The translations under genes and the position numbers were made by a program. From contig JAGQIY010000564.1 of the NCBI GenBank assembly GCA_020430865.1, forward strand, positions 1 to 5,349: a stretch of DNA of 5,349 nucleotides, read 5' to 3'. Below are positions 1 through 5,349 of this stretch, piece by piece. The notes below the pieces were generated by a model. The model saw nothing but the letters and a program-made list of their open reading frames with translations. It did not search any database and was not told where the DNA came from. Numbering within the stretch: the first letter of the stretch is position 1; every line of letters begins with the position of its first letter. This DNA is from Myxococcales bacterium. GTDB lineage: Bacteria > Myxococcota > Polyangia > Polyangiales > Polyangiaceae.

Positions 1-480
1 AAGCGTGAGTACCGCGTCGTCGTGCTGCGCAAGATGATCACCGAGGAGCGCGGGCAGCTCTCGCTCAGCACGGACTTCAAGTACTTCTTCTACGTCACCA
101 ACGACCTGAAAATGACTCAGGCCGAAGTCGTTACCGAGTCAAATCTGCGTTGCCATCAGGAAAACATCATCAGCCAGCTCAAGACGGGCGTGCGGGCGCT
201 CCACGCACCGCTCAACACCCTCAACGCCAACTGGGCGTACATGGTGATCGCCTCCCTGGCTTGGTCGCTGAAAGCCTGGTTCGGGTTGCTCCAGCCACCG
301 CGATCGAAGAAGGCGCGAGCGACGAGACAACGAGTCCTTACGATGGCGTTCCGGTCTTTCGTCAACCGCTTGATCTTGATCCCTGCGCAGATCTTGGTTC
401 ACGGACGCTCCAGGGTTTTTCGCCTGCTCGGGTGGCGCCCGGATGTCGCCACGCTGCTTCAGCTCCAAGACGGCCTGTGA
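1..480 (+). CDS. IS1380-family transposase, C-terminal part (5' end outside window)
   Basis: This is the C-terminal 159 residues of a DDE transposase that cuts and joins the IS ends. The frame is open from base 1, so a GTG at 22 is not the true start. The segment NLRCHQENIISQLK contains an R-x3-E-x6-K signature (R codon 148-150, E codon 160-162, K codon 181-183), matching the catalytic-glutamate region of IS4/IS1380-type enzymes. It is followed by the conserved stretch ALHAPLNTLNANWAYM and an aromatic segment with ASLAWSLKAWF, both typical of IS1380 transposase C-termini. The tail, with QILVHGRSRVFRLLGW, also fits the family, and the stop at 478-480 is in a normal C-terminal position. The two catalytic aspartates would lie upstream of the window. 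Nothing visible suggests a frameshift, so the element may be intact and active. Confidence 0.9.
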   Translation, partial: KREYRVVVLRKMITEERGQLSLSTDFKYFFYVTNDLKMTQAEVVTESNLRCHQENIISQLKTGVRALHAPLNTLNANWAYMVIASLAWSLKAWFGLLQPPRSKKARATRQRVLTMAFRSFVNRLILIPAQILVHGRSRVFRLLGWRPDVATLLQLQDGL

Positions 481-488
481 CCTGCAGG

Positions 489-519
489 CCAAGGCTGACG
501 CGATGGTGCCCGGCCTTGG
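489..519 (+). other. Hairpin in the IS tail, just after the transposase stop
   Basis: CCAAGGCTG (489-497) pairs with CGGCCTTGG (511-519), giving nine pairs with one G-U and a 13-base loop. It starts nine bases after the transposase stop, directly behind a CCTGCAGG palindrome (481-488). No T-run follows, so it is not a convincing intrinsic terminator. It may stabilise the transposase mRNA end or limit read-through. Confidence 0.4.
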
Positions 520-674
520 ACTCGTACCCCCAACGTTCTGAACCCTACGGAAATACATGACGCTGCACAACCTAGCCATCAGCGGCCCATCAGGTCGCGG
601 CGGCAAGCTGCGCCCTTTGCGCGCCGGCTCGAACAGAGCACCGACGAGCCCCCATTCACGTCACGCAAGCGCTT

Positions 675-687
675 GATTCGGGTCTAG
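675..687 (+). repeat. Probable right terminal inverted repeat of the IS
   Basis: GATTCGGGTCTAG sits where the non-coding tail meets the downstream reading frame. Its reverse complement, CTAGACCCGAATC, is like the CCTAGA-starting ends of IS1380-family elements. The expected final G would be a T here (688 is T), so either the end is slightly degenerate or the boundary lies at 687. The left partner repeat is outside the window, so this rests on family knowledge and position only. Confidence 0.5.
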
Positions 688-698
688 TACTCGAGCAG

Positions 699-1412
699 GT
701 GCATGGGGGCTTGGGCCTCGCCTATCGTCGCGTGATCCCGACCTCTGAGCTCGCGCGTGAAGTGATAGAGGTGTCGACCCCCCTGGCAAGCTGGACGGTT
801 GGTCCCTTCCCTCCAGGCCCGACCACTGACCACCCGGCGGTAGTCGAGCTCGATCCGACGCATGTGCTCGTTGCGTTCACGTATGGCTCCGATGGCGAGG
901 GAACGGGCGTCTACAACACGCCGCGGGTAGCCCTCGCTCTCCTCGATGCCGGCGCGCCAGGGGACGTGGCAACTTGGATCGATCTGACGCCCACGAGGGA
1001 GCCCTACGCGTCAGACTCGAGCATCGGCTTGTCTGAGCCCACGTTAGCGCGAACCGGCTCTCACGTGTTCCTGGGCTGGCGTTCTGACTCTGTGGCGCCC
1101 AACGGCGAGGAACTTTGGCTTCAAGACCTGACCCTCGCATCGGGGAATGAGCCTGCGCTTCTGTTCCTTGGGGAAGAGCTTCAAGCTCCCCGAACGCTGG
1201 CGCACCAGGCAGGTGACCAGCGCGGGCTGGCTCTTGGTGGTGCACCCTACTCGCCTGGCGATGCCCTCACGCTCGCGTGGGTGGACTACGGTCGGTCGTT
1301 TGGTGAACCGCAAGGCACCCCAGACGTTGTGGTGCAGCTCAGCCCAGTCCCGTTGAATCGAATCCAAGAAGTCAACCTGCCCTTGCTTGATTCCCCAAGG
1401 AGCGCGCGATGA
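699..1412 (+). CDS. Beta-propeller-like protein, probably 5'-truncated by the IS (likely remnant)
   Basis: The function is not recognised. The 237 residues from the GTG at 699 are rich in short beta-strand patterns repeated at intervals, such as HPAVVELDPTHVLVAFTYG, LSEPTLARTGSHVFLGWRS and DALTLAWVDYG. Each has a small 'true/has it, value in use' strand followed by a tryptophan or phenylalanine, as in sialidase-like or other beta-propeller blades, and about three blades could be present. No signal peptide or membrane segment is visible. The start is poorly supported: no Shine-Dalgarno at proper spacing precedes the GTG, and the frame is open back to 576 inside the IS tail. The coding signal begins at the IS end, so the original N-terminus was probably cut off by the insertion. 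The last codon overlaps the next start (ATGA, 1409-1412), so the gene was built to be translated together with the large SpvB/TcaC-like gene. It could instead be a shortened but working gene. Confidence 0.6.
   Translation: MHGGLGLAYRRVIPTSELAREVIEVSTPLASWTVGPFPPGPTTDHPAVVELDPTHVLVAFTYGSDGEGTGVYNTPRVALALLDAGAPGDVATWIDLTPTREPYASDSSIGLSEPTLARTGSHVFLGWRSDSVAPNGEELWLQDLTLASGNEPALLFLGEELQAPRTLAHQAGDQRGLALGGAPYSPGDALTLAWVDYGRSFGEPQGTPDVVVQLSPVPLNRIQEVNLPLLDSPRSAR
1397..1402 (+). promoter_or_regulatory. Shine-Dalgarno of the SpvB/TcaC-like gene
   Basis: AAGGAG lies six bases before the ATG at 1409, within the last codons of the upstream gene. It fixes the start of the large gene, which also begins with a clear signal peptide at that ATG. 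Together with the ATGA overlap it supports translational coupling, but it is strong enough for independent initiation too. Confidence 0.85.
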
Positions 1413-1498
1413 GACAGCCGCAGCACCGTAGGAGCAACCTCGCCTGGGCGACACTCGCTTCGCTTCTTGTCGCCTCGCTTCCGAGCGCGAGCCTCGCG
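1409..1498 (+). other. Sec signal peptide of the large protein
   Basis: The first 30 residues carry R2, H6, R7 and R8, then a hydrophobic core from L11 to L24, then P25 and a small-residue cleavage motif S-L-A before Q31. No cysteine follows, so it is a signal peptidase I type and not a lipoprotein. There is no twin-arginine consensus motif with the usual following residues, so Sec export is preferred. Confidence 0.85.
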
Positions 1499-4400
1499 CA
1501 AGAGGTTCAGAAGGATGTGCCGGCGGCGACGCCTGAACAGCTCGAAGCATCCCTGATCGATCCAGAACAGTTGAAGGCGGCAATAGGCGATGATGACGAC
1601 GAAACGGTCACCCCCAGCGTGGGTGCAGCCAACAGCGCAAGACGGGTGCGCGAAAAGCTTTCAACTGACAAGCATGCATCCGTTCCTTCATGGGCCGATC
1701 TCCAAGCTGGAAGCACTTCGAGTCCGCTTGCTCTGCCAACGGGGGAGAACAAGAGCGGAGTCACGAGCCAAACCATCAGCGTGCCGAAGGGGGCGGGCAC
1801 TATCAAGGGCATGGGGGAGTCCTTTTCCGCGCAGCTATCTACTGGAATCGCGACCTATGGCGTCGCGTTCGCGCTGCCGACTGCCCGTGGGGCAGCCCAG
1901 CCCGACCTGGGTCTCTCCTACTCGTCCTCGGCCGGCTTTGGGAATGCAGGCGCGGGTTGGAGCATCGATGTTCCGTTCATCGCGCGTCAGACCGATCGCG
2001 GCGTTCCGAACTACGAGGACGGTTCGAATTGGCAGCCGAATCAAGATCGGTTCGTGTTCAACGGCGCCCAGGAGCTCGTTCCTATTTGCGATGTGGGCCC
2101 GAACCTCGAGTGCGTGGGCGCGCTGGACGGGGAGGTCATGCCGGTATGGGCTCGTGGGTGGCAGTATCATAGAGCGCGGGTGGAAGGCGCGTTCGTTCGT
2201 TTCTTCTGGTCCCCCGATCGACAGACGTGGCGCGCCCAGACCAAGGAGGGGGTCAGCATGGAGTTGGGTGTGCCGCTGGATGGAAGCGGCTACACCGGCG
2301 CGCTCGAGGCGAATCCAGAAGCGTCCGGCGAAATCTACCGCTGGTTCGTTGCACGAGAGTATGACGCCTATGGAGTCGTCAACCCCGAGTTCGGTTATCC
2401 ACGTCCGCTGAACTCCGTCTACTACAGATACATTTCCGAGGGGAATAGCGTTTATCTGTCGGATATCTACGACACCACGCCGGCAGACGATCCGCTCACC
2501 CTCGACTTCGATCGCTTTGCTCACCACACGCACCTCGAGTGGGAACCCCGCCCCGACGAAAACTTCTCCTACCGGAGCGGCTGGCGCATGGCCCAGAACC
2601 TCCGTCTGGTACGGGTAGATGTCACCAGCGCGACCTTCGGGGGCACTGGCGGTCGCCGCCTCGTACGGCGATACGAACTCGGCTATGACAGCGCGTACCA
2701 CGTGTCGCTTCTGGACAGCGTCACCTTGCGCGGTCGCTGCGCGTGGGGCACGGACGGAAATCCTCCCCAAGAGGTTCCAGAGGTTGCCGGAAACCTGCCG
2801 AAGCTGATCCCGTGCGTCACCGACAACCTGCCCCCGCTAAAGTTCGGGTATAGCCACGTCGGTCCCGCCGCTCCAGATGGGTTCGAGCCCTTCGACGATG
2901 AGGTGCGGACCCTGCTCAACAGCCCGCCTCACTCAGTGGACGAGCAATACACCGACTTGTTCGACGTCAACTCGGACGGCCTGCCAGACGTACTCGTGAC
3001 TGCGCCTGGGCAGTACGGAAGCGGACACGGAGTCTTCTTCAACGGACAAGCAGGGCAGCCTGAGACGTTCGGAAACGTGGAGCCAGTAGCGCTGCAAGGG
3101 CTCCTTGGCGCCAACGCCTCCACCATGTCACTGAAGAACCCCAACCTGGTCCCACTCGACCTAGACGGGGACGGCATCATCAACCTGCTCCACATGCCGC
3201 AGGCGAAGACCTACGCTACCTACGCCCCGGTCGAGACGGCGACCGGTTGGCAGTGGCAGGGTCGAGTCCTCAAGACGGCCAGCGGTCTGGATCCTCTGAT
3301 TGATTTCGGCAACGACGCTACCGAGACGCAGGTCATGGACGTCAACTTCGATGGTCTGGTTGACGTCGTGGTGTCGAGCGGCAGCGCCATGCGCACGTTC
3401 TTTAGTCTAGGACGCTTTCCGCACGGCGATGGTCAGTTCGGAAACGGCACCTGGAGCGGCGCGCAGACCGCCGACCTTAGAAACGACCCTGTGGAGGCGT
3501 GTCTCCCGTGGAGTTCGGAGCCACTACGATTTAGCGATCCAGATGTCCACGTGGCCGAGATGAACGGCGATGGGATCCCCGACTTGGTGCGGGTGCGCCG
3601 AGGTGATGTGCGGTACTGGCCGGGGCGCGGGAACGGATTTTGGGGAACGGGAAACCGAGCCGGCTGCGCGGATGGCTCCTTTGCGACCGGGCGCCACATC
3701 GAGATGGCAGACTCCCCGTCCTATTCCGATCTGCAAGGTGATTCCCTGCGGATGGATGACGTCAACGGGGACGGGCTCACCGACCTGGTGCAGGTTCGTT
3801 TCGACGAAGTCGACATCTGGCTCAACGTCAATGGGACCGGCTGGACCCAGCGCCGCATCATCGACAACACGCCGGCGAGCCCCAGCTACGCGAAGCGCGT
3901 GCGGCTCGTGGATGTCGATGGCAGCGGCACCCGCGATATCCTGTGGGGAAACGGCGGCAAGTACCAGTATATCGATCTCGAAGCTGGCTCACGGCCATGG
4001 CTCCTGACGAGTGTTGAGAACGGACTCGGCAAATCGACCTCCATTGAGTACTCCACCAGCACAGACGAGATGCTTGAGGCCGAGGCGGAGGGCAAGCCGT
4101 GGTCGCGTCGTGCTCCGATGGTGCTCCACGTCGTCAAGCGCGTGACCGAGCGAGACAACCTCAACGTCGCGGGACAGGGACAGCGGGTCTACGTCAACGA
4201 GTATGGCTATCGGGATGCCGTCTATGAGCCGCAGCAGCGCGAGTTCCGTGGATTCCGGGAAGCGAAAACGACGGACGTAGGCGACTCGAACAGCCCTACT
4301 AGCATCGCCCACTCGCGGTTCCTGCTCGGTGAGTGTCAGGACGAGGACTCATCAGATGACGCAAACCCGTGCGCACCCGACGAAATCTGGCGTGACAACC

Positions 4401-5349
4401 CTAGGGAAGCGCTCAAAGGGCTGTCGTTCTTGGACGAGGAGTTGGACGAGCAGGGCGTCTACGCCAGCACGGCGCACACGCGCTACGCGCTGCGGACCTT
4501 GTACAAGGGTATGGACGGACGAGAGGTCCGCTACGCGGTGACGACCGGCAGCACGACGTGGCTGTACGATACCGCCAATCCTAGCGCGTTCTCCTCACCT
4601 ACAACGACCTCGATGCTCACGGTCGATGGTGAAGGCGAGGCGGGACGGGACCAGAGCTACTCGGTTACGCAGCGTGCCGTAGCCGGCACGGCTCGTATTG
4701 AGTCCGCGGCCGCGGTGGACGCATTCGGCAACCAGCTCGAAGACATCATGTTTGGTTGCACGGCTGGCTGCCCTGGAGGAACCAGCGATGAGGTCATCAC
4801 CGATCACATGACGCCGATTCTTCTTCCGCACGGCAGCGGATGGCTATGGCGAAATGCGAGCACCTACACCACGGGGTCGCAGCACCCCGGTCGACGCGAG
4901 TCTCAGCGCGTGGAATACAGCCCAGAGGGAGCGCCCACAGCAGTCTATGCGGAACTGGAGGGGACGCTCCCCCTCGACCGAATGCGTCCGGGGACACCTT
5001 CAACCGCCGGCGTAGATGTCGCCGCGCTACCCTCGAGTGCTTCCCACGACACGCCAAACCTGTTCGTCTCCGCGTCGGAGTTCGATGAGTTCGGCAACAT
5101 CGTTCGCAGTCGCGAGGCGGGGGACCGTTGCGGGGACACGGAGTTCGATCCCGTCTATCGCCAATACCCTGTCGTCGACCGGATGTACCCTTCCGGATGT
5201 CAATCGGGAAGCGAGGTGCCCGCGGACACGCTCACGACTGCCGCGAGCTACGACCGAGGCTTCGAAATTGCCACCCACGTCGTGGATCTCCAGGGGCAGG
5301 TCACTTACCTCACCTATGCCGGGCTTGGACGCACCCGAGAAGTATTCCG
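1409..5349 (+). CDS. Secreted SpvB/TcaC-like toxin-complex B / RHS protein (3' end outside window)
   Basis: The frame is open for 1313 codons and runs off the right edge. Residues 1-30 form a Sec signal peptide (basic start, hydrophobic LAWATLASLLVASL, cleavage likely after SLA-30). Residues 31-122 are an acidic, low-complexity linker with DDDDE at 61-65. An SpvB N-terminal domain starts at ISVPKG (123-128), with GWSIDVP (183-189), TDRGVP and DRFVFNG (213-219). Six FG-GAP/VCBS-type loops follow between residues 519 and 843. A TcdB middle/N-terminal-like region has ENGLGK (870-875) and a later HVVKRV segment, then REFRGF (944-949) and a TcdB middle/C-terminal-like ALKG (1001-1004). RHS/YD-like segments begin around FDEFGNIV (1225-1232). 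In Tc toxins the B subunit forms a propeller plus half of a hollow RHS shell that encloses a cytotoxic C-terminus. A similar cocoon is inferred here. Members usually exceed 2000 residues, so the effector end is unseen. Canonical Tc-B proteins lack a signal peptide, so this one probably works at or beyond the cell surface. No companion TcA is visible. Confidence 0.9.
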   Translation, partial: MRQPQHRRSNLAWATLASLLVASLPSASLAQEVQKDVPAATPEQLEASLIDPEQLKAAIGDDDDETVTPSVGAANSARRVREKLSTDKHASVPSWADLQAGSTSSPLALPTGENKSGVTSQTISVPKGAGTIKGMGESFSAQLSTGIATYGVAFALPTARGAAQPDLGLSYSSSAGFGNAGAGWSIDVPFIARQTDRGVPNYEDGSNWQPNQDRFVFNGAQELVPICDVGPNLECVGALDGEVMPVWARGWQYHRARVEGAFVRFFWSPDRQTWRAQTKEGVSMELGVPLDGSGYTGALEANPEASGEIYRWFVAREYDAYGVVNPEFGYPRPLNSVYYRYISEGNSVYLSDIYDTTPADDPLTLDFDRFAHHTHLEWEPRPDENFSYRSGWRMAQNLRLVRVDVTSATFGGTGGRRLVRRYELGYDSAYHVSLLDSVTLRGRCAWGTDGNPPQEVPEVAGNLPKLIPCVTDNLPPLKFGYSHVGPAAPDGFEPFDDEVRTLLNSPPHSVDEQYTDLFDVNSDGLPDVLVTAPGQYGSGHGVFFNGQAGQPETFGNVEPVALQGLLGANASTMSLKNPNLVPLDLDGDGIINLLHMPQAKTYATYAPVETATGWQWQGRVLKTASGLDPLIDFGNDATETQVMDVNFDGLVDVVVSSGSAMRTFFSLGRFPHGDGQFGNGTWSGAQTADLRNDPVEACLPWSSEPLRFSDPDVHVAEMNGDGIPDLVRVRRGDVRYWPGRGNGFWGTGNRAGCADGSFATGRHIEMADSPSYSDLQGDSLRMDDVNGDGLTDLVQVRFDEVDIWLNVNGTGWTQRRIIDNTPASPSYAKRVRLVDVDGSGTRDILWGNGGKYQYIDLEAGSRPWLLTSVENGLGKSTSIEYSTSTDEMLEAEAEGKPWSRRAPMVLHVVKRVTERDNLNVAGQGQRVYVNEYGYRDAVYEPQQREFRGFREAKTTDVGDSNSPTSIAHSRFLLGECQDEDSSDDANPCAPDEIWRDNPREALKGLSFLDEELDEQGVYASTAHTRYALRTLYKGMDGREVRYAVTTGSTTWLYDTANPSAFSSPTTTSMLTVDGEGEAGRDQSYSVTQRAVAGTARIESAAAVDAFGNQLEDIMFGCTAGCPGGTSDEVITDHMTPILLPHGSGWLWRNASTYTTGSQHPGRRESQRVEYSPEGAPTAVYAELEGTLPLDRMRPGTPSTAGVDVAALPSSASHDTPNLFVSASEFDEFGNIVRSREAGDRCGDTEFDPVYRQYPVVDRMYPSGCQSGSEVPADTLTTAASYDRGFEIATHVVDLQGQVTYLTYAGLGRTREVF
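1775..2737 (+). other. SpvB/TcaC N-terminal domain
   Basis: This stretch matches the SpvB family pattern. ISVPKGAGTIKGMGESFSA opens it, followed by a segment ending in LGLSYSSSAGFGNAGAGWSI, then IARQTDRGVP and DRFVFNGAQELVP. In Salmonella SpvB and in TcaC-type proteins this domain is the N-terminal module of larger toxins and is thought to belong to the propeller/shell scaffold, not to the enzymatic part. The C-terminal limit near residue 443 is approximate. C227 and C235 form a close pair inside it. Confidence 0.85.
2963..3937 (+). repeat. Six FG-GAP/VCBS-type calcium-loop repeats
   Basis: Six D-x-D/N-x-D-G-x-x-D loops are visible: DVNSDGLPD (519-527), DLDGDGIIN (584-592), DVNFDGLVD (644-652), EMNGDGIPD (717-725), DVNGDGLTD (784-792) and DVDGSGTRD (835-843). 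Most are followed by a hydrophobic strand such as VLV, VVV, LVRV or ILW. Such loops bind calcium between propeller strands in integrin-like and VCBS proteins. The second loop ends in N instead of D, the fourth starts with E, and the sixth has S at the fifth position, so these three may bind calcium weakly or not at all. The spacing of about 51 to 73 residues suits blades of one propeller. Confidence 0.85.
3938..4780 (+). other. TcdB middle-region-like segment of the large protein
   Basis: Residues about 844 to 1124 resemble the middle region of insecticidal toxin complex B subunits. Seen features are the turn ENGLGKSTSIEY (870-881), a PWSRRAP stretch before HVVKRV, a Y-rich strand with NEYGYRDAVY, and REFRGF (944-949), the best-conserved signature of this family. 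Further on, REALKG (999-1004) followed by a run of acidic residues recalls the 'ALKG' motif before the RHS shell. The section between 950 and 998 has a cysteine-flanked insert (C976-C988) not expected in standard Tc-B proteins. Domain limits are approximate. Confidence 0.75.
5081..5349 (+). other. Start of the RHS/YD-like region
   Basis: Residues 1225-1232 read FDEFGNIV, a YD-type motif with phenylalanine in place of tyrosine. Near the window end, VVDLQGQVTYLTYAGLGR shows a second unit of the kind D-x-x-G-x-V-T-x-x-x-Y-x-G-L-G-R. In RHS proteins such units build the spiral wall of the cocoon. A cysteine-bounded insert (C1241-C1264) separates the two. The region continues beyond the window. 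Confidence 0.65.

Larger units (their letters stand above)
1..687 (+). mobile_element. IS1380-family insertion sequence, right-hand part
   Basis: This is the right part of an insertion sequence whose left part lies outside the window. It consists of the transposase C-terminus (to 480) followed by about 207 non-coding bases. The right boundary is placed at or next to 687 because GATTCGGGTCTAG (675-687) reads, in reverse complement, CTAGACCCGAATC. That resembles the CCTAGA-type ends known for IS1380-family elements such as ISEcp1. The next bases belong to an open frame that continues into the propeller-like gene, as expected at an insertion junction. The left terminal repeat and the target duplication cannot be seen, so the exact end is inferred and could be off by a few bases. 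Confidence 0.75.

Noticed and set aside
489..519. Intrinsic terminator after the transposase gene
   Set aside because: The stem is good but no T-run follows and the loop is long, so only a hairpin is reported.
139..606. Minus-strand open frame across the transposase end and IS tail
   Set aside because: It is antisense to the well-supported transposase C-terminus and shows no protein family pattern.
673..700. Possible outward promoter at the IS end (TTGATT at 673-678)
   Set aside because: No acceptable -10 box is found 16-18 bases downstream, so the -35-like hexamer alone is not evidence.
1590..2411. A 273-codon + strand frame overlapping the large gene
   Set aside because: It is in a different frame from the SpvB domain and its product is arginine- and serine-rich without motifs, as expected of an out-of-frame shadow.
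1835..2770. A 311-codon open frame on the minus strand
   Set aside because: It lies wholly inside the SpvB/TcaC-like gene, whose + strand frame shows clear family motifs in the same bases. Its product has no recognisable pattern, so it is a GC-rich antisense shadow.
4329..4541. A 70-codon + strand frame inside the large gene
   Set aside because: It overlaps the in-frame TcdB-like region and its threonine- and arginine-rich product has no sign of being a real protein.

Overview
The window looks like accessory DNA from a GC-rich Gram-negative bacterium. A large secreted SpvB/TcaC-like protein with several cysteine pairs, in GC-rich but not extreme sequence, suggests a myxobacterium-type organism (Myxococcota or former Deltaproteobacteria). 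That assignment is inference from style, not from a marker gene. All supported genes lie on the + strand.

Layout: (1) Bases 1-480 are the C-terminal third or so of an IS1380-type transposase, open at the left edge. (2) Bases 481-687 are the non-coding right tail of that insertion sequence (IS), containing a hairpin and ending in a GATTCGGGTCTAG stretch that resembles an IS1380-family terminal repeat. (3) An open frame runs straight on from the IS end to 1412. It encodes a beta-propeller-like protein that seems to lack its N-terminus, most simply because the IS inserted into the gene. (4) That frame overlaps by ATGA (1409-1412) the start of a very large gene, which has a good Shine-Dalgarno and stays open to the window end (1409 to beyond 5349, at least 1313 residues).

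The large protein is the main content. It has, in order: a Sec signal peptide, an acidic linker, an SpvB/TcaC N-terminal domain, six FG-GAP/VCBS-type calcium-loop repeats, regions like the middle domains of insecticidal toxin complex B subunits (TcdB/TcaC), and the first RHS/YD-like segments. Together these make the front half of a Tc-B/RHS cocoon protein. Unlike textbook Tc-B subunits it carries an export signal, and all 12 of its cysteines fall into six neighbouring pairs, as expected for a disulphide-stabilised protein outside the cytoplasm. Any RHS core, self-cleavage site and C-terminal effector would lie to the right of the window.

The ATGA overlap indicates that the propeller-like gene and the Tc-like gene were one translationally coupled operon. 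If so, the IS separates the large gene from its original promoter and probably inactivated the partner gene. No tRNA, rRNA, CRISPR array or convincing promoter was seen.
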